This document shows, in pieces, positions 37,058 to 45,949 of a stretch of 64,000 nt of DNA. Under the pieces are notes generated by a model that was given only the letters and a program-made list of their open reading frames with translations, was not told the DNA's origin and did not search any database. Numbering within the stretch: position 1 is the stretch's first letter; every line of letters begins with the position of its first letter. The stretch covers positions 1,054,001 to 1,118,000 of the forward strand of contig NZ_CP098805.1 of the NCBI RefSeq assembly GCF_023821985.2. Reading direction: 5' to 3'. The position numbers were made by a program, and so were the translations under genes. The DNA is from Dyadobacter chenhuakuii (GTDB taxonomy: Bacteria; Bacteroidota; Bacteroidia; Cytophagales; Spirosomataceae).

Positions 37058-38533
37058 TCAGGCCGCTTGATCAGGTAATGCAATTTTATTCATTTCAGTA
37101 ACAATCATTTCGCTCTTGCTGGCGTCGCAGGTGGCGCAGCAGTAGGTTTCGGGAAGTTCGTCGAAGGGGGTGCCCGGGGCGATGTTTTGAGTTGTGTCTC
37201 CGTATTCCGGGTCGTAGACGGTCAGGCAGTCGGGGCATTGGTAGATGAGCTCGACGATTTTAAGTGTCATTTTTGCCTCATCTGCTTCGGGTGTGGTTAC
37301 TTTGAAGTTCTCTCGTGAACGCTGGTTATTGAAGCGGCGGCAGAGTTTTTCGAGCTGGGCGGCCAGGTGAATTTTGTATAACCCTTTTTCAAAAAGCAGC
37401 TGTGTCCGGCTGTTGGGGTTGAAGTTTTCGGTGTAATAAATGTCGTACACATGAAACATCGCCAACTGCCCGATCTGCAACAAGGGCCGTTTTTTGATCA
37501 AAACACTTCCAAAAACTTCCGATTTCACCTTGGTCTGAATGCCAAAACAAAGCCCGAAAGTCCGCATATCGTGCTTGTCGAAATAATGGATCAGGTCATT
37601 TTTCAGGCTTGCACCGTCTTCGTTATGATCTTCCGTTTGCCAGGCCAGTTCATTCGCTGCGTGACGGACGTTAATGTTGTGTTTGCCAAGAATGTTGCTC
37701 CAATCGGTACGATATTGGTCTTCAATTCCTTTAATAACCAATGATTTCCAGGGCGTAATGCATATTTCGCCGATACGGGTTTTGAGACATAATGCACAGG
37801 CATCCAGCAAAAATTCAATCGGAAACTGCTCATCCCGGCGATACAAACCAAGCCAGGTCCGCGATTCGTAACGGTTAAAACCTTCATAGTAGGGAAGTGT
37901 GAACGAAGGCAATTCAAGATCCTGGGACGCGGGCTGCGACACATAACGGATCTTTTTCTGCACAGCTTCATACAAGCTTTCCTCCCCGCAGCAATCGCCC
38001 GAAAGCATGCAATTTTCCATTACTTTGGCCAGCCGGCCTATCTCGTTGGTGTAGACCAGGTCATTCCATTTATAAACCGTATTCGTCTGTTTGTTACGCA
38101 CATACAGATACCAGAAATGCGGCTCAGGCGAGGAAATAAAGTTGAGGTTACCCGTAAAAAACGGCGTAAAACTCTGGTTGGAATCCGAAATATTTATCTT
38201 CAACGCAGGATCGTAATCGAATGTGTCCAGCACGGAATGATACTCGTTCGCGTTGAGCCATTGGCCTGTCCGGAAAACCTCTTCGCCGCAATAGGAGCTT
38301 ACAATGTTGGGTTGCCGGTCGGTGTTCATTTCATAGAAAATGCCACCCTTTTTCAGGTCTTTTTCCAAAAAACGCATATCCTCGTAAAACACCGACATCA
38401 GCAATTGTTGCCGGGAACCGAAGCGCACTTTGCGCACATTCGCATTCCACGCTGCTGTCAGGATATCTTTGAGATAACCCGGCGACGCAATCCCGCCTGG
38501 CAGGTTGACTTTTACATTATAGTAGTCTCTCAT
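37058..38533 (-). CDS. Rubredoxin-domain protein of the nitrate assimilation operon
   Basis: 491 residues from the ATG at 38533; the longer frame would run into the upstream gene. The start resembles the ferredoxin-like half-domain of nitrite/sulfite reductases (VKVNLPGGIASPGYLKDILTAAW, VRKVRFGSRQQLLMSV). The middle has several cysteines (CMLSGDCCGEE) but no clear siroheme-cluster motif. The last ~55 residues are a rubredoxin domain: YQCPDCLTVYDPEYGD, PGTPFDELPETYCCATCDASKSEM, with both CxxC iron ligands. It lies 5 bp after the nitrate reductase gene, so it probably carries electrons in nitrate or nitrite reduction. Its exact partner is inferred from context. Confidence 0.7.
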   Translation of the reverse strand: MRDYYNVKVNLPGGIASPGYLKDILTAAWNANVRKVRFGSRQQLLMSVFYEDMRFLEKDLKKGGIFYEMNTDRQPNIVSSYCGEEVFRTGQWLNANEYHSVLDTFDYDPALKINISDSNQSFTPFFTGNLNFISSPEPHFWYLYVRNKQTNTVYKWNDLVYTNEIGRLAKVMENCMLSGDCCGEESLYEAVQKKIRYVSQPASQDLELPSFTLPYYEGFNRYESRTWLGLYRRDEQFPIEFLLDACALCLKTRIGEICITPWKSLVIKGIEDQYRTDWSNILGKHNINVRHAANELAWQTEDHNEDGASLKNDLIHYFDKHDMRTFGLCFGIQTKVKSEVFGSVLIKKRPLLQIGQLAMFHVYDIYYTENFNPNSRTQLLFEKGLYKIHLAAQLEKLCRRFNNQRSRENFKVTTPEADEAKMTLKIVELIYQCPDCLTVYDPEYGDTTQNIAPGTPFDELPETYCCATCDASKSEMIVTEMNKIALPDQAA

Positions 38534-38538
38534 AAAGT

Positions 38539-41500
38539 TTAAACCAATGTTGCTTCCGCTGCTTTTTCTAAAATACTCCTTACTTCCGGCCGGCATGAGC
38601 CGCAGCCCGTTCCAGCGCCTGTGCGCTGGCATAGCGACTGGAAATCACTGCATCCGCCTGCAATCGCGCGTTCCAGATTTCCCTGGCCCACATTATTGCA
38701 GGAGCACACCAGCTTTCCTTCCAAAGGCTCCACTTTCTGGCTCGCCCGCAATAGTTGCAGACGCTTATCAGAAAGTTCTATCGAATTGGATATCAGATCC
38801 CTGTATTCCAAAAACTCATTTTTATCCCCGATCAGAATGGCTCCCACCAGCTTGTCGCGGTGGACGATGCATTTCTTATAATAACGCTTGGATTTGTCTA
38901 TAAAAACGATCTGCTCGTAAGCCGGATCGTTGTTCGGGACGTCGGTAAGGCCGATGCTGCAAAGCTGTAACCCTTCCATTTTCAGAATGTTCATGGATGT
39001 GCTGCCTTTGTATGGCTGCGAAATGTCGCCCGCCATGTATTTGGCGATGACCTCGGCCTGCTGCTCGGCCGCCAGCGTAATGCCCCACATTTGCCCGTTC
39101 CATTCGGCGATTTCGCCCGCCGCGTAAATGTCAGGATCGGAAGTTTGCAAATAATCATTCACCACCACGCCGCGCTTGCAATCCAGTCCGGCCTGTTGCG
39201 CGAGTGCGATCACCGGCACCGTTCCAATCGCCAGCACAACGACATCGCAAGCAATCTTCCGGCCCGATTTCAGGCGGATGCCATCTACTTTTTCCTGACC
39301 GCTGAATGTCGCAACCTCGTCATTGAAGTAAATTTCAATGCCGCGCTCCGCTAATTCCTGATACAACAATTCGCTCGCCAGTGGATCGAGCTGGCGTTCC
39401 ATAAAACGGCCGCTGCGCTGGATCACGCTCACTTTTACATTCATTTCCCGAAAAGATGCAGCGAGTTCAAGGCCCAAAATCCCCCCTCCGACAATCACCG
39501 CGTGCGGCTCAGGCTGTTTCAGAAAAGGGAGCAATGAATCTGCATCCAGCCGCGAACGCATATTGAAAATACCCGGCAGGTCGGGGACGCCTTTGGGCAT
39601 AAATGCCTTGCTGCCCATGCCCAGGATCAGCTTGTCGTAAGTGTGTTCGTGGCCGTTGGAATCGACCACGGTTTTGTTGTTCCGGTCAATGTGTGCAATG
39701 GAAATGCCTTTGTGGACGATAATGTTGTTTTCCTCAAACTGATCCTCGCGCAATTTTACCAACTGTTCCCAATGCTGCACACCGCTGATGTAATCGGGCA
39801 GCATCACGCGGTTGTAGAATGGATATATTTCTTTGGAAAAAACGTGGATCTCATCTTCTTGATTTAAAGCACGATAGGAGTTGATAAACCCAAGCCCGGC
39901 TGAGCCAGCGCCGATGATAATGATCTTTTCAAGAGGTTTTTTATACAAAGAAACCTGCACAGCAGAAAACTTGAAATCGGGTTCTTTGGATTTCGGGTCG
40001 ACCAGATTGTTGGTCAGGTTATTCGCGCGAGCCAGGTTGCTGCCCAGGATTTTGCCCCAATGCATAGGTAAAAAGCACAGGCCGGGCCTTACGTCTTCGG
40101 TAATGTTGACCTTTACCCGAACTTCGCCCCGGCGGCTTTGGATTACGGCTAATTGACCTTCTTTAATGTTTCGGTTTTTTGCGTCTTCGGGATGGAGTTG
40201 CAGGAAAGGTTGGGGGGTGTGTTGGTTTAATTTTGCCACGCGGCCTGTTTTGGTCATGGTATGCCATTGGTCGCGTATTCTGCCGTTGGTTAAAACCAAC
40301 GGGTAATCTTCTGTTGTGGGTTCGCTGGTGTTTTCGTCGGGGACGGCGTGGATTTGGGCTTTTTTGTTTTTGGTGTGGAATTGGTGGTCGGTGAAGAGTC
40401 TTTTGGTGCCGGTTGTTGGTGTGTTAGTGTTGTTGTTTTGGGATTTGGTTTGTGGCCATTGGATGCTTCTGTTGGTTTTCAGAAGCTGGTAGTTTACGCC
40501 GGTCACGTCGATGCTCGTTCCTGCGGTGCAGGATGTGTATTCGTCGTAGACTTCCGACGTGTTTTTGTAATTAAATGCATCGCCGAAGCCCATTTTTGCT
40601 GCAAAACGCCAGATGATTTCGGCATCCGGCAAGGCTTCGCCGGGTGCGTCAATGGCTTTGGGCAAATGCGTGATGCGTCGTTCTGCATTCGTCATCGTGC
40701 CTTCTTTTTCGAGCCAGGCAGCAGCGGGAAGCACTACATCGGCAAATTTCACGGTGTCCGCACGATTGGAAACATCCTGCACCACCACAAAACGCGACTT
40801 ATTCAGCGCGGCTTCGGCAACATTCATGTCAGGCATGCTTACCAGCGGGTTCGTGTTAATGATCCAGATTGCTTTGAGCTTGTCATCGGCCAACGCTTCG
40901 AACATTTCCGTGGCTGTCAGGCCGGGTTTGTTGGCGATTTTAACCGGTGTATTCCAGAATTGCTCCATCTCGGCGCGATGTTCGGCGTTCAAAATTTCGC
41001 GATGTCCCGGAAGAATGTTAGCTAGTCCGCCCGTTTCGCGTCCGCCCATGGCATTAGGTTGACCGGTAAGTGAAAAAGGGCCATTTCCGGGTTTACCAAT
41101 TCTGCCCGTGATCAGATGCAGGTTAATGAGCGATAGATTTTTATTTACCCCAATCACAGACTGGTTCAGCCCCATTGTCCAGAACGATAAAAATCCTTTC
41201 GACCGGCCAATCCATCCCGCGGCTGTGTAAATGTCACCTGCATTTATTCCGCAAAGTTCGGCGGCTTCGGCGATCGTGCGCTGCATGACCTTTTCCCGGA
41301 AGTCTGCAAAACCGTCCGTATGTTCGGCTATGAACGTCTGATCAATGTAATTTTGCTCGATTAATATCCTGCCAATGGCATTATTAAGCACAATGTCGGT
41401 TCCCGGAGCGATCTGCAAATGCAGGTCGGAGGAGCGGGAAGTGTCGGTTTTGCGGGGATCCACGCAGATGATTTTTACATCATGATTGGCGGCTTTATGC

Positions 41501-42060
41501 GCCTCTACACGGCGCCAGATAATGGGATGGCACCAGGCTGGATTAGCGCCGGTCACATAGATGACATCGGCCGCCTCGATGTCGTCATAGCAAACCGGCA
41601 CGCTGTCGTCGCCCAGTGCCAGCTTATAACCCACCACGGCCGAGCTCATGCAAAGCCGTGAGTTGGTATCAATATTGTTCGAGCCTATGAAGCCCTTAAT
41701 CAGCTTGTTAACCAGGTAATATTCTTCCGTAAGGCATTGCCCCGACACATAAAACGCCACTGAATCCGGCCCAAATTTTTTGATTAATGTCTTGAAAACC
41801 GCAGCAGTGCGCTCCAAAGCATCGTCCCAGCTCACACGCTGCATCGGCATCGAGCGGTTAAGCCGCATTTGCGGATACAGCAGTCGGTCCGACTGGTCCA
41901 TTACCGTGTAATGCAGGTTCATGCCTTTGGAACACAACATGCCCTTGTTCGACGGATGCTCCTTATCGCCCTCCAAGCTCAGTTGCCCGTTCCCCTCTTT
42001 CGTAACCACAACCCCACAGCCCACGCCGCAGTAACAGCAAGTTGATTTGAATGTTTTCAT
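38539..42060 (-). CDS. Assimilatory nitrate reductase fused to FAD/[2Fe-2S] NAD(P)H reductase
   Basis: 1173 residues combining two usually separate subunits. Residues 1-~690 form a molybdopterin nitrate reductase: the N-terminal [4Fe-4S] motif with Cys8/11/15/43 (CCYCGVGCG, GMLCSKG), a probable molybdenum-ligand Cys137 (SRLCMSS), and the C-terminal dinucleotide-binding domain (LTNGRIRDQWHTMTKTGR). Residues ~710-1090 form an NirB-like FAD oxidoreductase (IIIIGAGSAGLG, VIVGGGILGLELAASF, TSDPDIYAAGEIA). The end is a BFD-type [2Fe-2S] domain (VCSCNNVGQGN, TGAGTGCGSCRPEV). Electrons from NAD(P)H could reach the molybdenum site inside one chain. An Asn/Thr-rich linker (NNNTNTPTTGTK) lies in the molybdenum part near residue 545. 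Confidence 0.9.
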   Translation of the reverse strand: MKTFKSTCCYCGVGCGVVVTKEGNGQLSLEGDKEHPSNKGMLCSKGMNLHYTVMDQSDRLLYPQMRLNRSMPMQRVSWDDALERTAAVFKTLIKKFGPDSVAFYVSGQCLTEEYYLVNKLIKGFIGSNNIDTNSRLCMSSAVVGYKLALGDDSVPVCYDDIEAADVIYVTGANPAWCHPIIWRRVEAHKAANHDVKIICVDPRKTDTSRSSDLHLQIAPGTDIVLNNAIGRILIEQNYIDQTFIAEHTDGFADFREKVMQRTIAEAAELCGINAGDIYTAAGWIGRSKGFLSFWTMGLNQSVIGVNKNLSLINLHLITGRIGKPGNGPFSLTGQPNAMGGRETGGLANILPGHREILNAEHRAEMEQFWNTPVKIANKPGLTATEMFEALADDKLKAIWIINTNPLVSMPDMNVAEAALNKSRFVVVQDVSNRADTVKFADVVLPAAAWLEKEGTMTNAERRITHLPKAIDAPGEALPDAEIIWRFAAKMGFGDAFNYKNTSEVYDEYTSCTAGTSIDVTGVNYQLLKTNRSIQWPQTKSQNNNTNTPTTGTKRLFTDHQFHTKNKKAQIHAVPDENTSEPTTEDYPLVLTNGRIRDQWHTMTKTGRVAKLNQHTPQPFLQLHPEDAKNRNIKEGQLAVIQSRRGEVRVKVNITEDVRPGLCFLPMHWGKILGSNLARANNLTNNLVDPKSKEPDFKFSAVQVSLYKKPLEKIIIIGAGSAGLGFINSYRALNQEDEIHVFSKEIYPFYNRVMLPDYISGVQHWEQLVKLREDQFEENNIIVHKGISIAHIDRNNKTVVDSNGHEHTYDKLILGMGSKAFMPKGVPDLPGIFNMRSRLDADSLLPFLKQPEPHAVIVGGGILGLELAASFREMNVKVSVIQRSGRFMERQLDPLASELLYQELAERGIEIYFNDEVATFSGQEKVDGIRLKSGRKIACDVVVLAIGTVPVIALAQQAGLDCKRGVVVNDYLQTSDPDIYAAGEIAEWNGQMWGITLAAEQQAEVIAKYMAGDISQPYKGSTSMNILKMEGLQLCSIGLTDVPNNDPAYEQIVFIDKSKRYYKKCIVHRDKLVGAILIGDKNEFLEYRDLISNSIELSDKRLQLLRASQKVEPLEGKLVCSCNNVGQGNLERAIAGGCSDFQSLCQRTGAGTGCGSCRPEVRSILEKAAEATLV

Positions 42061-42099
42061 AGGTGATAGATAGTGGTTGAATTTTGAGCGTAGTGCCTT

Positions 42100-42163
42100 G
42101 GGGCCTCAACCCCTAAAGGGGCTTATAGTTACCAAAATAGTAAAAAAAGCCTCCTTAAGGAGG
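42100..42163 (-). terminator. Terminator hairpin after the nitrate transporter gene, then leader hairpins
   Basis: Reading on the minus strand, the 14-bp palindrome CCTCCTTAAGGAGG (42150-42163) lies 17 bp after the transporter stop and is followed by CTTTTTTT, a classical intrinsic terminator. Further along, at 42121-42100, the sequence CCCCTTTAGGGGTTGAGGCCCC can form two hairpins that compete for the same central GGGG, within the leader of the nitrate reductase gene. The terminator call is firm; a regulatory role of the leader hairpins is speculative. Confidence 0.65.
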
Positions 42164-42180
42164 TTGGGGGCATACTGCCA

Positions 42181-43488
42181 CTATGCCTCGACAGGTTCAA
42201 GCGTGCCTTCCGTCACAACGCTTCTCGTTTTATCAAAATTAATGAGCGCCACCACAGCTGCGATGCAGGCAATCGCAACGCCTATGTACATGAATGCTTC
42301 TGAGTAACTGATGTCGCTGGATTTGAATAGAAATCCTGCTAAAACAGCACCCACATTGCCGCCAGCACCCACGATGCCACTCACCGAACCGATCGCTTTT
42401 TGATTAATAAAAGGCACAATCGCATAAGTAACGCCATTGGCCATTTTCAAAAACATGGCGAAACAAAGCATGGTAACCACCGCCGCTACAATGCTGCCGC
42501 TTTGGGCAAACAATGCTATGCCGATTCCTTCGCAGGCCAGCAAAAGCGCTAGCAGCTTTCCCTTGCCGATCATGCCGTATTTATTTCCAACTTTATCCGC
42601 CACAATCCCACCAACCGCTCTCGCAAAAATGTTCATAAAACCGAATGTTCCTGCCAGGATCCCGGCGGTTGCCAGTGAGGTTTCAAAGTTTTCAAAAAAG
42701 TAAAGCGCAGCTACATTGTCAAAGGTGATTTCTATGCCAAAACAAGCTCCGTATGCCAGGAAAAGCGCCCAGGTTCTAGGATCTTTCATCGCCAGTTTCA
42801 ATGTTCCTTTGGTCTTAACGGCCTTAGGATTAGTTATCTCCAAATCTTCGAAGTTACCGGCAGGGGTGTCTTTGGTAAAACGGTAATAGACAAAAGCAAA
42901 AACAAACAGCAGCACGCCCGGAATCACCATGGCGATTCTCCAAGCCGATTCGGGCAGGTAACCCATGCTTACAAAACCTGCGAAAACCAATGGCATCACC
43001 ATGTTTGTAATGCCGCCGCCCAGGTTACCCCAGCCGCCCGCCACCGCATTGGCCGTGCCGACGATTTTTTTATCAAACATGACAGACGTGTGATATTGTG
43101 TAATCACAAACGACGCGCCAATTACACCGATCGCGAGCCGGAACAACAAAAATCCTTCATAGGAATGCACCAGGCCTACGGTCATCACGGGAATAGAGCA
43201 AATGCCCATTAATGCGGCGTACGTTTTGCGCGGCCCCCAGGTGTCGCACAGCTTTCCAATGGCAATACGTGCTACGACAGTTGCGGCCACGGATGCGATG
43301 ATAATGTTACCGATCTGACCTTTTGTTAAGCTTAGGTCCGTTTTCACCACGGTCATCAATGGCGCGAGTCCGAACCAGCCGAAAAAGCAAAGAAAAAAGG
43401 CCATCCACGTAAGGTGGAAAGTGCGCATCTGAACGCCTTTGAAACTGAAAATATGCAACTTTTCAAGCGGCTTGTTAGTCGTTTCCAT
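42181..43488 (-). CDS. Nitrate/nitrite transporter of the NNP (NarK-type) MFS family
   Basis: 435 residues with twelve predicted membrane helices. NNP signatures are present: RLAIGVIGASFVITQYHTS in helix 5 region and the glycine-rich NAVAGGWGNLGGG nitrate signature, with a second glycine-rich motif GSVSGIVGAGGNVGAVL in the C-terminal half. Substrate arginines appear in VARIAIGKLCD. It imports nitrate, or exchanges nitrate and nitrite, across the inner membrane. It lies 34 bp after the porin gene and 120 bp before the reductase gene, with an intrinsic terminator in that second gap. Confidence 0.9.
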   Translation of the reverse strand: METTNKPLEKLHIFSFKGVQMRTFHLTWMAFFLCFFGWFGLAPLMTVVKTDLSLTKGQIGNIIIASVAATVVARIAIGKLCDTWGPRKTYAALMGICSIPVMTVGLVHSYEGFLLFRLAIGVIGASFVITQYHTSVMFDKKIVGTANAVAGGWGNLGGGITNMVMPLVFAGFVSMGYLPESAWRIAMVIPGVLLFVFAFVYYRFTKDTPAGNFEDLEITNPKAVKTKGTLKLAMKDPRTWALFLAYGACFGIEITFDNVAALYFFENFETSLATAGILAGTFGFMNIFARAVGGIVADKVGNKYGMIGKGKLLALLLACEGIGIALFAQSGSIVAAVVTMLCFAMFLKMANGVTYAIVPFINQKAIGSVSGIVGAGGNVGAVLAGFLFKSSDISYSEAFMYIGVAIACIAAVVALINFDKTRSVVTEGTLEPVEA

Positions 43489-43522
43489 AGTTAATAGGAG
43501 TTTAATAGTTGTTTTGGAATGC

Positions 43523-44881
43523 TTATTTCAAAAATTCAGGCTTGATATTGATCATCAGATAAGCCCAGTTTGCCATTTTCTGCGGATCTTTTACGGCTTT
43601 CACCTGCGCTAAACTGCTGGTGGGCAGGAATGTGCAGTAACCTCCCTGGAAGCTGATGGTTTTGGTGAGATTATAAGTGGCAATGATGTCGAGCTCTTCC
43701 CCGAAATTGGCCGAAAGCTTTTCGTCTTTTGCATTGCGAATGTTGGCAGCGCTCGAAAATTGGTGCAAATCAATGGCAATAGACAGCTTTTCAGAAGCCT
43801 TGATCACACTGTTTATGTAAAAATCGGCCAGTCCGCCTTTGCCGAAACCGTTGGCCGCATAGAAGTAATCCATTTGCCCCCAAAACTTGTGCGGCGTGCC
43901 GTATAGTGGATCAAATGTGCTGTTTTTGCGTGAACCGTTCGTAGTCCCGGAAGTGTAATCGAAGCCCGGACCAATGGAAAAGATGGAACTCGCAGCGTAT
44001 GAACCGCGCACGGAATACATGTACGCATTCAGCGATTTGCAATCCTTGTCTTTTCCGGCCTGGTAATACGCACTGGCCGTCAGATTCCAGGCTCTGCCGA
44101 GTTTTGTTTGCAGGTAAGGACCGAATGTTACGCGTTTGTTTGTGCCGTTCTTGACCGTTCTTACGCCTGCCGTATCCAATGCATATTTCTGAAAATCATC
44201 TTTCAGGATAAGGAAAGAGACATTTCCTTGTTTCAATTTTCTACCCAAATAAGCGAACTGCATGGATTTGTACATCGTGCCGATTCCATTCGTTCCGGCC
44301 GCATAACCATTGGGAACACCATCATACAAAGTGCCTGTACGAAGCTCACGGTTTTGGTTATACGCAACGCCGATGTGCGCGGTGAATCCATTGAATCCGT
44401 ATTTCAATAATGCTGCATCGTGGCGGCGAGCCTGTTGTAGCCAATCCAGATTTCCTAGCAGTCGGCTGTCGTCATATAGCAATTCCTGCCGTCCGATCTT
44501 TAACGCAAATTCTTTCCCCAGCCTAGTCTGATTCGTATCCAGCAAACTGATTTCGCCCCAGGCTTCGTGCAACATTAATCCATTCAGCGCAGGATTGGTG
44601 ATGCGGTTGTTGGTAGAAGCATCCTGTCCCCAAACACGCACATCCTGGACGGCAACGAAAAATTGCTTTCTGTAACCTTTGTAGCCTGCATTCAGCCGGG
44701 TTCTTTGCGAAGTAAAAAACGCGGGCTTATCCGTTTTGGACAGGGGTGAGCCTTGTCCGTGCGGCAGTTCCGAGCGCGTCCGCAACTGGCCCAAAAGGCT
44801 GAATTGCGCGTGGGCACGCGGCAAACAGAGCAGGCAAAAACCTGCTGCAAAGAGCATTAGGAAGTAGAAATTTGTTTTCAT
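43523..44881 (-). CDS. Outer-membrane porin of the alginate-export type
   Basis: 452 residues with a signal peptide ending near RAHAQ (about residue 26). The rest is beta-barrel-like with alternating aromatic strands; TRLNAGYKGYRKQFFVAVQDVRVWGQD, LKIGRQELLYDDSRLLGNLDW and SYFKP-type ends match the alginate export (AlgE-like) barrel family common in Bacteroidota nitrate loci. In this setting, between cobA and the nitrate transporter, it probably lets nitrate or nitrite pass the outer membrane. Specificity is inferred from context only. Confidence 0.78.
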   Translation of the reverse strand: MKTNFYFLMLFAAGFCLLCLPRAHAQFSLLGQLRTRSELPHGQGSPLSKTDKPAFFTSQRTRLNAGYKGYRKQFFVAVQDVRVWGQDASTNNRITNPALNGLMLHEAWGEISLLDTNQTRLGKEFALKIGRQELLYDDSRLLGNLDWLQQARRHDAALLKYGFNGFTAHIGVAYNQNRELRTGTLYDGVPNGYAAGTNGIGTMYKSMQFAYLGRKLKQGNVSFLILKDDFQKYALDTAGVRTVKNGTNKRVTFGPYLQTKLGRAWNLTASAYYQAGKDKDCKSLNAYMYSVRGSYAASSIFSIGPGFDYTSGTTNGSRKNSTFDPLYGTPHKFWGQMDYFYAANGFGKGGLADFYINSVIKASEKLSIAIDLHQFSSAANIRNAKDEKLSANFGEELDIIATYNLTKTISFQGGYCTFLPTSSLAQVKAVKDPQKMANWAYLMINIKPEFLK

Positions 44882-44913
44882 GGAGTGAAAGGTTAGTTGC
44901 GTAAGCCGTTATT

Positions 44914-45672
44914 TCAGGAAACCAAATGCATGCTTTGCAGATATTCCATCGCGTACGACGGATGCAAAGCCACCACGTCGCCCAGGATCATGATGGCGGG
45001 CGTGCCGATGTTATTTTCTTTCACAAGGCGCGGGATTTCCCAAACCTGTCCCATCACGCTCTTTTCGTCGGAGCGCGTGCCGTTCTGGATCACCGCCATC
45101 GGCAAATGTCCTCGCCCGAAGTGTTTGTATAGTGCACATATTTCATTCACCTTGCTCAGTCCCATCAGCACGATCACCGTCGCTTTGGATTGGGCTGCAA
45201 GGCGCAGATCCTCTGATAGTTCACCATTTTGTGTAGTGCCTGTGATTACCCAAAAGCTCTCGCTCACACCACGCCGCGTCACCGGAATTTCCATCGAGGC
45301 CGGGACCGCGATACAGCTTGAAACGCCGGGGACCACTTCGCAGGCCACGCCATGTTCCCGCGCATATTCCATTTCTTCATGTCCGCGACCGAATACAAAT
45401 GAGTCGCCGCCTTTCAACCGAACGACATGTCCGCGTTTGCGGGCGAGGCGCACGATCAGGCCGTTGATTTCTTCCTGGGAAAAAGAGGGGTTACCTACTT
45501 TTTTTCCCACATACATTTTCAATGCGTGAGCAGGAGCGAAGTCGAGGATTTCCACATTGGCCAGCTCATCATAAAGAACCACATCTGCTGCTTTAATCGC
45601 CCTGATCCCTTTCAATGTGATCAGTTCTCCGTTGCCGGGGCCGGCGCCTACAAGTGTTAGTCTTGCTTCCAT
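44914..45672 (-). CDS. cobA: Uroporphyrinogen-III C-methyltransferase
   Basis: 252 residues of the tetrapyrrole methylase fold: the GAGPGNGELITLKG SAM loop, VVLYDELAN, RLKGGDSFVFGRGHEE and VVPGVSSCIAVPASMEIPVTRRG are diagnostic. It adds two methyl groups to uroporphyrinogen III to make precorrin-2, the precursor of siroheme. NirB needs siroheme, and its gene is divergent from this one, so the placement matches demand. No CysG-type dehydrogenase/chelatase domain is present; a separate gene must supply it elsewhere. Confidence 0.94.
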   Translation of the reverse strand: MEARLTLVGAGPGNGELITLKGIRAIKAADVVLYDELANVEILDFAPAHALKMYVGKKVGNPSFSQEEINGLIVRLARKRGHVVRLKGGDSFVFGRGHEEMEYAREHGVACEVVPGVSSCIAVPASMEIPVTRRGVSESFWVITGTTQNGELSEDLRLAAQSKATVIVLMGLSKVNEICALYKHFGRGHLPMAVIQNGTRSDEKSVMGQVWEIPRLVKENNIGTPAIMILGDVVALHPSYAMEYLQSMHLVS

Positions 45673-45949
45673 CTCTTATATATATAATAGAGTGAATATT
45701 AGAAATGTACTATATATAGTATTTTGTAACTATACCGTTTGTTGGTTCAAAATTAGGAGCAATATTTTACAAAACAATGTATTTGCCAATAATTATGTTT
45801 CTCTTTTGATATAAATGCGAATATAAAATTAGGAAATGCATAAAATGCGATTTATGTTTGTTCTGTTAAATATGAAGGAAACAGGCTTAAATATTGTAAT
45901 AATACAACATAATAATAATGTTTTCACAAATTAATAGTTACTATTTACT
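45673..45949. promoter_or_regulatory. AT-rich divergent control region of cobA and nirB units
   Basis: This 277-bp gap separates the two divergent nitrate units and should hold both promoters. It is very AT rich. TACTATATATAGTA (45708-45721) is a perfect 14-bp palindrome near the cobA start. AATAGT-T-ACTATT (45933-45945) is a second inverted repeat just before nirB, and both share the half-site ACTAT. They are candidate binding sites for a regulator such as the NarL-type protein encoded downstream, but similar palindromes can arise by chance in such DNA. Confidence 0.4.

Noticed and set aside
40348-41062. Plus-strand frames of 149 and 225 residues opposite the nitrate reductase gene
   Set aside because: The fused reductase keeps all expected motifs through this stretch, and the frames lack any family pattern.
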